Below the pieces are notes generated by a model. The model was not told the DNA's origin, ran no database searches, and saw only the letters and a list, made by a program, of their open reading frames with translations. Source: CAZQEC01 sp964591565 (GTDB lineage: Bacteria > Patescibacteriota > UBA1384 > CAJBMM01). Taken from it: a DNA stretch of 18,132 bases. Below, one piece after another: positions 1-6,912 of the stretch. Made by a program: the position numbers and the translations under genes. Position 1 is the stretch's first letter; the number at the start of each line of letters is the position of its first letter. The stretch spans positions 1 to 18,132 of the forward strand of contig CAZQEC010000021.1 in assembly GCA_964591565.1 (NCBI GenBank). The letters are read 5' to 3'.

Positions 1-159
1 ATTCAACCAAAGTGCGAACTTTGCCCGGCGGAGATTCGTCAGCCGGCAAAACAAGCGACTATTGTTCGAACACCAGTGAGAACTAATGAGCTTTTACAAG
101 CGATTATTGTGCAGAGTGAAGCGAGCACTAAGGAGCCGAATGGCGACTATTATAAATGA
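1..159 (+). CDS. C-terminal fragment of an unidentified protein (partial)
   Basis: Frame 1 is open from the window edge to a TGA at 157-159, giving the last 52 residues of a protein that starts outside the window. A Cys-x-x-Cys-Pro motif (C-E-L-C-P) lies near the left edge; the tail is polar and ends in D-Y-Y-K. I do not recognise the family; a CxxC pair could bind metal or be redox active, but that is a guess. It is convergent with the ABC permease gene that ends at 199. I see no convincing hairpin terminator in the 39-bp gap. Reality rests only on the open frame and plausible amino-acid composition. Confidence 0.45.
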   Translation: MQPKCELCPAEIRQPAKQATIVRTPVRTNELLQAIIVQSEASTKEPNGDYYK

Positions 160-198
160 TTGTTTAGATGATAGCCCTGCGCATATTTTGGAGAGATG

Positions 199-975
199 TT
201 AAACGGTGCGGCGATACTGTGCCACGGCCAGTGGAATAAAGACAACGATAATACCTAATGACCACCACAAAGCGTGCCAAACGCTCGCCGAAGTGCCAAT
301 GTCTTGAGTCAAAAAACGCACTGCGTTAACGGTTTGCGTAATCGGTTGATTTTCGGCGAAAGCACGTAACCACATCGGCATGGTGGCGGTTGGCACGAAA
401 ACCGAGCTGGCAAATACCAGCGGGAACACCCACAAAAACCCGGCTGTTTGGGCCGTTTCAGCATCGCGTACCAAAAGTCCGATGGTTAAAGAGATCCAAG
501 AAAACGCATAGCCAAATAACAGCACCACCAAAAACCCAAGCAGACCTAAACCAATGCCATGATGAAACCGAAAGCCGATAATTTCGCCGACAATTAGCAT
601 AATGACTAACACCATTACGTTGCGTATTACATCGGCGAGGGTGCGACCAGCTACCACCGCTGAGCGACTCATCGGCAGACTGCGAAACCGATCAATGGCG
701 CCTTTACTCAAATCATCGGCCATACCAATACCAGTCTGGAGTGAACCAAAAATGGCCGTTTGAGCCAAAATGCCTGGTAGCAAAAAATTGATGTACAAAT
801 CGGTACCGGTACCACTTCGGGTAACAGCGCCGCCAAAAACATAGTTAAATAACAGTAAAAACATCACCGGCTGAATGCTCGAAAACACCAGCAACTGCGG
901 CGTACGAATCATGCGCATAAAATTACGCTTGGTGATAATAAAAATGTCGCGAAAAGTTAGCATAATGTTCATCAT
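199..975 (-). CDS. ABC-2 type exporter permease, DrrB-like
   Basis: This is the membrane subunit of a DrrAB-type ABC exporter (258 aa), predicted to move a drug, lipid or other hydrophobic substrate out of the cell; the substrate is unknown. A hydrophilic N-terminus (F-I-I-T-K-R-N-F-M-R) is followed by about six hydrophobic segments and the family-typical stretch R-F-R-S-L-P-M-S-R between the second and third. The frame is open further upstream into the ATPase gene, but the start is set at ATG 975 (or the adjacent ATG 972) because an AGGA ribosome site lies just before it and the length then matches the family. It begins 4 nt after the ATPase stop, so the two are one transcript and presumably one complex. 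A DrrB-like ABC-2 permease is secure; the substrate is not. Confidence 0.9.
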   Translation of the reverse strand: MMNIMLTFRDIFIITKRNFMRMIRTPQLLVFSSIQPVMFLLLFNYVFGGAVTRSGTGTDLYINFLLPGILAQTAIFGSLQTGIGMADDLSKGAIDRFRSLPMSRSAVVAGRTLADVIRNVMVLVIMLIVGEIIGFRFHHGIGLGLLGFLVVLLFGYAFSWISLTIGLLVRDAETAQTAGFLWVFPLVFASSVFVPTATMPMWLRAFAENQPITQTVNAVRFLTQDIGTSASVWHALWWSLGIIVVFIPLAVAQYRRTV

Positions 976-979
976 GATC

Positions 980-1936
980 CTATTTACTTTCCACAACTGA
1001 AGCTTTTTTACCCGTAACTGCCAAAAACACGTCATCCAAACTGGGGCGGTGCAGGGCAATTTCTTCAACTGGCACATTGTTTTCTTCAAGCAGATGCGCT
1101 ACCGCTAAAAGAGTTTTGCTACCAGACTTGGCTGGCAGGCGCAAATGTCCGGTAACATCATCGGCCGTTGCATCCTCACCTGTCAATTTACGCATTAATT
1201 TAACCACGAATTCGCGATATTTTTCCATTACCCCGATTTCAATGACGTCGCGTCCCAACTTACTTTTGAGCTCAGCGGACGTGCCACTGGCTACAACCGA
1301 TCCGTGATCTATAACTGCAATATACTGCGTCAGGGCGTCGGCCTCTTCTAAATACTGAGTGGTCAATAGAATAGTTGAGCCAGCTTTAACCAAATGTTTA
1401 ATAATATCCCAAACCTCAAGTCGAGTGCGTGGATCTAGGCCAGTGGTTGGCTCATCGAGAAATAAAATGCGCGGCTCACCAATTAAACTAGCTCCCAAAT
1501 CAAGGCGACGGCGCATGCCCCCAGAGTAAGTGCGAACAATGCGATTGGCGGCGTCGGTTAAGCTCAACCGTTCCAGTAAATAATTGGTGCGACGACGCGC
1601 CTCCCTGCGCGAAAGGTGATAGAGTAAGCCAACCATTTCTAATGTTTCGCGACCGGTTAAAAAATCGTCCACCGCCGCAAACTGTCCAGCTAGTCCGATA
1701 ATGTTACGCACTTTATCAGATTCAGACACCACGTCATATCCACCGACAGTGGCCCGACCGTGTGTTGGCAAAAGTAAGGTGGCTAAAATACGCACCAGCG
1801 TCGTTTTTCCAGCCCCATTTGGACCGAGCAAACCGTAGACTGTACCTTCTGCAACAGATAAATTGATACTTTTTAGCGCCTCAGTTTTGCCAAAAGAGCG
1901 CGAGACCGATTCGGTAATAATAATCGATTTGGGCAT
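980..1936 (-). CDS. ABC exporter ATP-binding protein, DrrA-like
   Basis: This is the ATPase of the DrrAB-type exporter (318 aa) and powers the adjacent permease. Visible motifs are Walker A G-P-N-G-A-G-K-T-T (about 38-46), Q-loop Q85, signature Y-S-G-G-M (137-141), Walker B I-L-F-L-D-E-P (157-163) and D-loop G-L-D-P. The switch position reads T-T-Q-Y (Q194 rather than His), which is normal for DrrA-type subunits. A C-terminal extension of about 100 residues ending in L-H-R-P-S-L-D-D-V-F-L fits the DUF4162-type tail of this family. The start ATG at 1936 has a purine-rich AAAGAG upstream and a strong promoter about 25 nt before it. The first 67 bp of the gene recur in degraded form at 3303-3369. 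Confidence 0.95.
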   Translation of the reverse strand: MPKSIIITESVSRSFGKTEALKSINLSVAEGTVYGLLGPNGAGKTTLVRILATLLLPTHGRATVGGYDVVSESDKVRNIIGLAGQFAAVDDFLTGRETLEMVGLLYHLSRREARRRTNYLLERLSLTDAANRIVRTYSGGMRRRLDLGASLIGEPRILFLDEPTTGLDPRTRLEVWDIIKHLVKAGSTILLTTQYLEEADALTQYIAVIDHGSVVASGTSAELKSKLGRDVIEIGVMEKYREFVVKLMRKLTGEDATADDVTGHLRLPAKSGSKTLLAVAHLLEENNVPVEEIALHRPSLDDVFLAVTGKKASVVESK

Positions 1937-1940
1937 TAAA
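1870..1940. repeat. 71-bp direct repeat, copy 1 (functional ATPase 5' end)
   Basis: Positions 1870-1940 match 3303-3373 in the same orientation at a constant offset of 1433 bp, with 4 mismatches (1876, 1922, 1925, 1927). This copy is the live start of the ATPase gene. The pair bounds a 1.36-kb block carrying the phosphotransferase gene and the DinB-like remnant, which suggests recombination between related exporter loci or an operon duplication followed by decay. Confidence 0.9.
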
Positions 1941-1960
1941 CATTCTCTTTGTGCCTAATC

Positions 1961-1989
1961 ATATTACGCACACCAAGCCAATGTGTCAA
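1961..1989 (-). promoter_or_regulatory. Sigma70-type promoter of the DrrAB-like operon
   Basis: On the minus strand a perfect TTGACA (1989-1984) is followed after exactly 17 nt by TAATAT (1966-1961). Transcription would start near 1954, leaving a leader of about 18 nt before ATG 1936. The degraded copy of the ATPase start at 3369 retains the same geometry (TTGATT, 17 nt, TAATGT), which supports this being the ancestral promoter. Confidence 0.75.
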
Positions 1990-2077
1990 CGTTGATGTTG
2001 CCTATGGAGTTTTTGCCACAAGCCATATCGATCGAACAATACTTACATCACCTTACCGACAATTCAATAATAGAATA

Positions 2078-2932
2078 TCAGAACTTCAGAAATTTATCAC
2101 GCAACAAATCATATCGGAATTTTTGAAGTTTTGGGTATTTTTGAATTTTGACGACAGACCAGACTGCTCGGCAAAATTCAAAATCATTCAAGTATGGTGA
2201 TAGCGCCGGCAACCCTCTTGATTGATACAGCGCATCAATAGAAGAAAGATAACTAACTCTCTGGTCATCGTTAAATGTATAGCCCTGAAAAAATTCATAA
2301 TCAGTCGAGACAGGAAAATACTCAATATGAACCAAATTTGTAATTAAATCGTATCCCGCCGGACCATAAAAAGAGCTTTCCAAATCAATCACACCCTTTG
2401 GATACAAATTGTGAGGATTAAAATCTCCATGAGTTACAACAAACGGAAATGTGCTCAAGTTTTTTATTGCATCTGAAAATCTTTCTTGTATTCGTAGAGC
2501 TTTATCGGGCAACTCTTCACAAATTATGTCGAGATGGATACCATCAGTAAAATCTTTTATATCGTTCTTCTTTCCGGAGGTTGCTAATTGAGCAATCGCA
2601 AATTGTTTAGTTATATTCAAAAAAGATTCAAGATTTTCTTTTGTGATATTTCCACTATTTTTAGTATCCTCTGAAAAAAGTTGCCCGAAATGTTTATCTC
2701 CTAAAGATTCTTCAATAAAATACAAATAATTTTCATATTCGCCTTTGGAGATAATTTTGGCGACAGGAAAATTATGAGCAATCATTTGTTCGTGCAAATC
2801 AAGATCATAAGTTATATCGCTTTTATCTCCTAAACGCAAAAATAAATCGCCATTATGATATATCGCGGTGTTGCTACGCTGGACTTTTACCAGAGTAAAA
2901 TTTTTCCCTTCAATTATAATTTCTTGCTGCAT
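2078..2932 (-). CDS. Phosphotransferase of the aminoglycoside/choline kinase family (APH fold)
   Basis: This 284-aa soluble protein has the ATP-dependent small-molecule kinase core of the APH family (PF01636 type). The catalytic loop H-G-D-F-N-P-H-N lies at about 168-175 with catalytic D170 and metal-binding N175, and the second metal-binding motif V-I-D-L-E follows with D183. A strand-rich N-lobe (A-I-Y-H-N-G-D-L-F-L-R-L) is also visible. The substrate cannot be read from sequence: antibiotic, sugar, amino alcohol or another metabolite are all possible. The start ATG 2932 lies one base after the stop of the DinB-like remnant (TAATATG), so it was probably the second gene of a two-gene unit now missing most of its first gene. 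Codon use looks more AT-rich than the flanking exporter and copper genes, consistent with separate acquisition. Confidence 0.8.
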   Translation of the reverse strand: MQQEIIIEGKNFTLVKVQRSNTAIYHNGDLFLRLGDKSDITYDLDLHEQMIAHNFPVAKIISKGEYENYLYFIEESLGDKHFGQLFSEDTKNSGNITKENLESFLNITKQFAIAQLATSGKKNDIKDFTDGIHLDIICEELPDKALRIQERFSDAIKNLSTFPFVVTHGDFNPHNLYPKGVIDLESSFYGPAGYDLITNLVHIEYFPVSTDYEFFQGYTFNDDQRVSYLSSIDALYQSRGLPALSPYLNDFEFCRAVWSVVKIQKYPKLQKFRYDLLRDKFLKF

Positions 2933-3044
2933 ATTATAGTCCCCAAGCTTTCCAGCTTTCAGGAAATTTTAATTCCATTGTTCGAACATAAACAATAATT
3001 TGCCCGTTGTGCAAATGCTCATGATTAATGAGTGCCTGTAAATG

Positions 3045-3056
3045 GCTATGGATGTC
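3045..3056. repeat. Target-site duplication, left copy
   Basis: GCTATGGATGTC directly abuts the left terminal inverted repeat of the MITE and is repeated exactly at 3251-3262 on the other side. Removing one copy with the element restores the interrupted reading frame. Confidence 0.9.
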
Positions 3057-3250
3057 TGACAGGGGTACACTTTGATTTTTTTGCTCATATTCTTTACCCG
3101 TGTCATTGCGATAAAATCATGTAATGAACGACAAAGCAATCTTACCTTACGGTATAAGTGAACAATGTTTTAAAGATTGCCACTCCGTCTGCTGACGGCT
3201 CGCAATGACTAACACAACGGAGCGTGGATTACGAAAGTGTACCCCGGTCA
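3057..3250. mobile_element. 194-bp MITE-like non-autonomous transposable element
   Basis: The ends are inverted repeats: TGACAGGGGTACACTTT at 3057-3073, and the complement of 3234-3250, which reads TGACCGGGGTACACTTT (16 of 17 identical). The element is flanked by a perfect 12-bp target duplication, GCTATGGATGTC, at 3045-3056 and 3251-3262. It encodes no transposase. Inside is a nested palindromic unit: GTCATTGCGA (3102-3111) pairs with TCGCAATGAC (3200-3209), and AAGCAATCTT (3134-3143) with AAGATTGC (3173-3180). This matches a style of GTCATTGCGA...GCAATCTT palindrome common in bacterial genomes. It is inserted in the DinB-like gene. I cannot assign the parental IS family; a duplication near 12 bp is long and should narrow the choice. 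Confidence 0.9.
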
Positions 3251-3262
3251 GCTATGGATGTC
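3251..3262. repeat. Target-site duplication, right copy
   Basis: Exact copy of GCTATGGATGTC abutting the right terminal inverted repeat of the MITE. See the left copy at 3045-3056. Confidence 0.9.
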
Positions 3263-3302
3263 CACAAAATCAACGCCCCAGTGTTTCCAGTCAATTTTTA
3301 GA

Positions 3303-3373
3303 TTTTTAACGCCTCAGTTTTGCCAAAAGAGCGCGAGACCGATTCGGTAATAATGATTGGTTTGGGCATTAAA
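3303..3373 (-). pseudogene. Degraded 5' fragment of a second DrrA-like ATPase gene (direct repeat copy 2)
   Basis: The minus strand from ATG 3369 encodes M-P-K-P-I-I-I-T-E-S-V-S-R-S-F-G-K-T-E-A-L-K-I and then hits TAA. This is the same as the first 22 residues of the intact ATPase, with one substitution, followed by a break where the sequence joins the DinB-like remnant. DNA identity with 1870-1940 is 67 of 71. Upstream of 3369 a matching but weaker promoter layout survives (TTGATT, 17 nt, TAATGT at equal distance from ATG) with an AGGA ribosome site. It is therefore the remains of a paralogous exporter operon start. Its promoter may now drive the DinB remnant/phosphotransferase transcript. 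Confidence 0.85.
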
Positions 3374-3443
3374 TAATCCTAACGTGCTTTACCACATTAG
3401 ACATTAATCATGATCAAATCAAGTTTCGCTTAGAATCACTTTG

Positions 3444-4118
3444 TTACATAATATTCGATACGATCAATAAAATTATTATCCCCATTAAAATCATTAAGCT
3501 ACTGACGAAAATCGTGCCCCAGCGCGCTAGGCGCCCCGAATACTCTTTAATCACATTGAGCATAGCGGGACGAGTTGAGATGATAAAGATAATAACAAGA
3601 GGCAAAATAAAGCCAAGATTAAAAATGAACAGATTTAATATGCCCTGCCAATAGGTCGTTTTTAAGGCCAATAAACTAATAGTGCCGAGATAAATGCCAC
3701 CAGCGCAAGGCAGGTTACATAAACCAATTAACACACCGAGAATAATTCCAGCAACAAACACACCTTTAGTTAAGTGTTGTTGTAGGTTTTTCGGAAAATG
3801 GCAACTATTGAACCAACGCATAATGCGACTGTTGGGAAAAGCATAAGGGAACAAGTGAATCAGCCCCGCTAAAATTAACACCACTCCAGCAACGTAGCCA
3901 AAAAATCCATGAATACCAAATATGTGAAAAGCTCGTAAGAACCCTAGTCCAATTACAAAGTAAGTCAAAAAAATTGCCGAAAGGTAACTAGCGCCGAACA
4001 GTAGTATTAGACGAGGCTTTTTTAAGCCGATCAGCAACGCCAGCGAGATAAACAATACGCCGAGACTACACGGATTATACGAATCAATTAAGCCGGCAAT
4101 AAATGATGCGATCAGCAC
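3444..4118 (-). CDS. CcdA/DsbD-family thiol-redox membrane protein
   Basis: This 224-aa membrane protein has about six hydrophobic segments. The CcdA/DsbD transmembrane family passes reducing equivalents across the membrane through one Cys in each of two helices; here these are N-P-C (C17) in the first segment and C-N-L-P-C-A-G-G (C134 and C138) in the fourth. In this family it keeps extracytoplasmic thiols reduced, for example for cytochrome c or metal-binding proteins. The start is GTG 4118: AAAGGA lies 5 nt upstream, and the nearby ATG is out of frame and runs straight into a stop. It begins one nucleotide after the DUF1573 gene stop and is the last gene of the copper operon. I see no clear terminator downstream. 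Confidence 0.85.
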   Translation of the reverse strand: MLIASFIAGLIDSYNPCSLGVLFISLALLIGLKKPRLILLFGASYLSAIFLTYFVIGLGFLRAFHIFGIHGFFGYVAGVVLILAGLIHLFPYAFPNSRIMRWFNSCHFPKNLQQHLTKGVFVAGIILGVLIGLCNLPCAGGIYLGTISLLALKTTYWQGILNLFIFNLGFILPLVIIFIISTRPAMLNVIKEYSGRLARWGTIFVSSLMILMGIIILLIVSNIM

Positions 4119-4119
4119 A

Positions 4120-4608
4120 TTAATCCTTTACGTCAGCGTTAATTTTAAACTCAACAATCGGCTTATTCGGATCATTCGTTGTAACCATAACCATTCGCTC
4201 CACTGCGCCATTAACCGGCATAATGGCTGGCTCATATATCACTTCCACTTGCGCCACCTCATTCGGCGCTACTTTGCCGACCCAATTGGTGCGTCCATGC
4301 ATCGTGAATTTCGGGCTTTTTTGCCCGCTAGCAGTGATAAACACATAAGTGCAATCGCATGAGGTGCTAACTTGGGATAACACAAGTTCACTTTTACCGC
4401 TGTTTTTAATGGTAAATATGGTATTTTTAATGTCCTTGTTGGTCATTTTGCCAAAATCTTCTGATGTTTTTGCCACTTCAGCGATCGGGCGATTGGGGCT
4501 AGTTGAGGTGAACTGAGAAGATACCGCCCCGCGAGATCCGAAAAATACTATGACGCCGAGTAATAACGCCACTCCTCCAATATATAACGCCAACGCTTTG
4601 GTATTCAT
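4120..4608 (-). CDS. DUF1573 protein, membrane-anchored and exported
   Basis: This 162-aa protein has one N-terminal hydrophobic segment (about 5-24) and then an extracytoplasmic domain of the DUF1573 type. The hallmark is E-D-F-G-K-M, followed by N-S-G-K-S-E-L-V-L and the cysteine motif T-S-C-D-C-T (C84, C86). The domain has an immunoglobulin-like beta fold; its biochemical role is not established. Next to a CcdA-like partner, the paired cysteines may be a redox or metal site. The frame is open further upstream, but the start is placed at ATG 4608 because a near-perfect GAAGGAGG precedes it and the membrane anchor follows at once. It begins 10 nt after the DUF305 gene. Confidence 0.85.
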   Translation of the reverse strand: MNTKALALYIGGVALLLGVIVFFGSRGAVSSQFTSTSPNRPIAEVAKTSEDFGKMTNKDIKNTIFTIKNSGKSELVLSQVSTSCDCTYVFITASGQKSPKFTMHGRTNWVGKVAPNEVAQVEVIYEPAIMPVNGAVERMVMVTTNDPNKPIVEFKINADVKD

Positions 4609-4618
4609 TATCCCTCCT

Positions 4619-5050
4619 TCATTGATGATGTATATCGTGCTCAGACTCAACCTCAACCCCGTACCAACTTTTGTACCAACTTTTCATATCGCCAATTTCC
4701 TTGGTCTGGGCCACGATGACGGCGTCCGACAATGTTTTTATTTCTGGATGTTTAGCACTGACTTTGGCTATCTCGGCCATATCAATCGCCCCCTGATGAT
4801 GCACAATCATATTGGCGATAAACTCTTTGTCGAAATCGTCGCCAGTTTTGCCTTTGAGCGTAGTCATCATATTATCCATACTCATGGCCGATCCACTGCC
4901 CATCATCCCTTCACCGCGCATCATTTTCGTCATATCACCCATGCCCATTCCATTATGACTACGCGTGTAAACCACCCCAGCGTACCCAACCGTCAAAACA
5001 ATCCCCAGCAATAACCCAATCGCTCCAAACATCCATTCATTTTTGCTCAT
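4619..5050 (-). CDS. DUF305 protein, Met/His-rich periplasmic copper-binding type
   Basis: This 143-aa protein has an N-terminal membrane anchor or uncleaved signal (about 7-27). A methionine-rich linker follows (M-G-M-G-D-M-T-K-M-M, then M-M-G-S-G-S-A-M-S-M) and then a DUF305 helical domain with the typical M-I-V-H-H-Q-G-A-I-D-M-A. It ends H-D-I-H-H-Q. Met-rich and His-His segments are common Cu(I)/Cu(II) ligands, and DUF305 proteins are repeatedly linked to copper tolerance. The likely job is extracytoplasmic copper capture or buffering. It lies between the ABC ATPase and DUF1573 genes, with gaps of 24 and 10 nt. Family assignment is strong; copper binding is inferred from composition and the csoR-led operon. 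Confidence 0.88.
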   Translation of the reverse strand: MSKNEWMFGAIGLLLGIVLTVGYAGVVYTRSHNGMGMGDMTKMMRGEGMMGSGSAMSMDNMMTTLKGKTGDDFDKEFIANMIVHHQGAIDMAEIAKVSAKHPEIKTLSDAVIVAQTKEIGDMKSWYKSWYGVEVESEHDIHHQ

Positions 5051-5074
5051 GCCGACTCCTTTTATTTTTATAGG

Positions 5075-5791
5075 TTACACCTTATTTTTATGCATCTGAC
5101 ATATTTTAGTATGACCTCCTGGGCGTTCATCAACCAATCGCCCATCCGCAATAGTAATAATGCGCTTGGCGATATCTTGAATGCGCTGGTCGTGACTGAC
5201 AATAATAACGCCTTTACTTTCTTGGCAGCCAATTTCGCACAACAGTTGCATTACTTCGTGACCAGTCTGTGAATCTAAATTGGCGGTTGGCTCGTCGGCT
5301 AAAATGAGTGATGGATTATTAATGAGGGCCCGCGCGATTGCTACCCGTTGACGCTCACCACCCGAGAGAGAATCGGGCTTCGCGTGTAGACGCGCTTTGA
5401 GTCCTAATTTGGTCAAAAGAGCTTGTGAGTTTGCCCGCCTATCTTTGATGGCAAACCCGGCAATCATGACATTTTCGAGGGCAGTGAGGTTCTGTAACAA
5501 ATTAAAAGATTGAAACACAAACCCAATGTTTTGACGTCGCAAAATCGTCAGTGCACCTGAATTCATCTGATCAATATTTTGACCTTGTATCTGAATTGAA
5601 CCTTGGCTTGGTTGTAAAAGCCCCCCGAGCATGGTCAGCAAGGTCGTTTTGCCACTACCAGACGGCCCCATGATCAAAATAATGTCGCCAGGTGATACCG
5701 CTAAATCTACATCTTGCACCGCCTTGACCGCTTGTGGGGTACCGGGGCGAAATGACTTGGACAGATTGTGGGCTATTAGCACGTTTTCCAT
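5075..5791 (-). CDS. ABC transporter ATPase, LolD/MacB type
   Basis: This 238-aa ATPase partners the adjacent FtsX-type permease. Walker A G-P-S-G-S-G-K-T-T lies at 42-50, then the Q-loop F-V-F-Q-S-F-N-L-L, signature L-S-G-G-E-R-Q-R-V-A, Walker B L-I-L-A-D-E-P, D-loop N-L-D-S and switch V-S-H-D. The motif set is that of the MacB/LolD/FtsE group, whose members drive mechanical work on the outside of the membrane rather than classical import. The frame runs further upstream into the permease gene, but ATG 5791 follows the permease stop by 1 nt and has AAGGCG upstream, so it is the start. The tail is Lys/His/Cys-containing (H-T-K-I-C-Q-M-H-K). Confidence 0.92.
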   Translation of the reverse strand: MENVLIAHNLSKSFRPGTPQAVKAVQDVDLAVSPGDIILIMGPSGSGKTTLLTMLGGLLQPSQGSIQIQGQNIDQMNSGALTILRRQNIGFVFQSFNLLQNLTALENVMIAGFAIKDRRANSQALLTKLGLKARLHAKPDSLSGGERQRVAIARALINNPSLILADEPTANLDSQTGHEVMQLLCEIGCQESKGVIIVSHDQRIQDIAKRIITIADGRLVDERPGGHTKICQMHKNKV

Positions 5792-5792
5792 A

Positions 5793-6890
5793 TTACGCCT
5801 TGAATATTTGAGCTGGATCAATTTTTAGCAATCTTCGCAAAGGTAATAAAGAAGCGATGATGCTCATCAGAATTGTCGCGACAAACACCATTGAAATTTC
5901 ACGCGCCCCAAGCTCGTAAATAAAGCCGGGCTCAAAACTCTTAGCCAGCAGGCCCACCAGCGGCGTCAGGGCGTAGCCCAATATAAAACCAAGTACACCA
6001 GCAATAAGCGCCTGAATTAGAGCGATACCGAAAAGTTGATTGTTGCTGTAGCCGATCGCTTTCAGCACGCCGTACTCCCGTGATTTTTCGATCACGGCGG
6101 TAAAAATGGTCAGACCAATCACGGCAATGCCGACAGCAAACGCAATTAAGACTAAAATACCAATGATCGGCAAAAAACTGTCTTTAACGATGGCGGCGTT
6201 GTTGGCCAAAAATTTTTGGCGTGGCATTATTTCAAGATTGGGAAAATCGGTTTTTAAGGCGCCGAGCGCCCGTTCGGGATTGTTTGAGCGCACCAATAAA
6301 TAATTAACAGTGTTTGATAACCCCAAAATGTCGCGGGCGTCCTCTTGGTTAACCATGGCATAAGACGATACCATAATATTGCCGCCGGAAGAGACACCGA
6401 CAATTTTCAGCGACTTACCGGTAATGGTGACTGAATCACTAATCGTTAAGTTGTATTTATTGACAAACGCTTCGTCGAGGATAATTTCACCAACTTTTGG
6501 CCTAGCCGAGCCCTTCTCAATGCGGTACGGCGTGATGAATTCGGCTTCGTCCAGACCAACAATAAACATCGGTTTTTCGGTGTCGTTAATTTTCACCCCA
6601 ACCTGGCGGCCGATAAATGTTGAGGTCTGTTTAACATAATCTTTACGGTCCAATTCATTGGCTAAATCGGCGCGCAAAATGGAAACTCGGTGACTAATGT
6701 CGCCGCTACCGGCCTGACCTACCCAAATATCGGCCGAGATGTTGCCTAGGAATTTGGTCATCTGCCGTTCCCAGCCAACATATAGTCCGAGCAAAACCAA
6801 AATCAACATTACCGCGAAAGCAACGCCGCCGATAGTCACAATCAGCCGCCCTTTTTCACCAAATAAGTTTCGTAAGGCAATTAGTATCAT
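5793..6890 (-). CDS. MacB/FtsX-type ABC transporter permease
   Basis: This 365-aa permease has the four-helix MacB/FtsX layout: one N-terminal helix (about 15-38), a large extracytoplasmic domain (about 40-235) and three C-terminal helices (about 240-265, 290-315 and 335-352). Typical signatures are R-E-Y-G-V-L-K-A-I-G-Y-S after the second helix and the ending L-L-K-I-D-P-A-Q-I-F-K-A. It forms a pair with the ATPase starting 1 nt downstream. With no outer membrane or adaptor gene visible, the role may be extraction or release of a membrane or envelope substrate. Placement inside a copper operon suggests export or repair related to metal stress, but the substrate is unknown. ATG 6890 is preceded by GAGAG. 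Confidence 0.9.
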   Translation of the reverse strand: MILIALRNLFGEKGRLIVTIGGVAFAVMLILVLLGLYVGWERQMTKFLGNISADIWVGQAGSGDISHRVSILRADLANELDRKDYVKQTSTFIGRQVGVKINDTEKPMFIVGLDEAEFITPYRIEKGSARPKVGEIILDEAFVNKYNLTISDSVTITGKSLKIVGVSSGGNIMVSSYAMVNQEDARDILGLSNTVNYLLVRSNNPERALGALKTDFPNLEIMPRQKFLANNAAIVKDSFLPIIGILVLIAFAVGIAVIGLTIFTAVIEKSREYGVLKAIGYSNNQLFGIALIQALIAGVLGFILGYALTPLVGLLAKSFEPGFIYELGAREISMVFVATILMSIIASLLPLRRLLKIDPAQIFKA

Positions 6891-6912
6891 TTACAACTCT
6901 CTCGTTTTAAAT

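Larger units (their letters stand above)
2934..3302 (-). pseudogene. 3' remnant of a DinB/YfiT-like gene, interrupted by a MITE
   Basis: Reading the minus strand up from the TAA at 2934-2936 gives a frame ending F-P-E-S-W-K-A-W-G-L and containing H-E-H-L-H-N-G-Q, resembling the last His-containing helix of DinB/YfiT-like four-helix metalloproteins. The frame is broken at 3056. If 3057-3262 (the inserted element plus one target copy) is removed, the frame continues cleanly into D-W-K-H-W-G-V-D-F-V. The remnant is then truncated where it meets the ATPase-like repeat near 3303, so its 5' part is gone. It sits one base upstream of the phosphotransferase gene. That it is a decayed gene is well supported; the DinB-like label is tentative. 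Confidence 0.65.

Noticed and set aside
976..1089. N-terminal extension of the ABC permease overlapping the ATPase gene
   Set aside because: The stretch is the antiphase of conserved ATPase C-terminal codons; a ribosome site and family length favour ATG 975.
1882..1901. Missing switch histidine in the DrrA-like ATPase as a defect
   Set aside because: Gln at this position (T-T-Q-Y-L-E-E-A-D) is usual for DrrA-type subunits, so the enzyme is expected to be active.
1949..2200. Plus-strand 83-codon ORF between the exporter and the phosphotransferase
   Set aside because: It overlaps the exporter promoter and the 3' end of the phosphotransferase gene, with no ribosome site or recognisable product.
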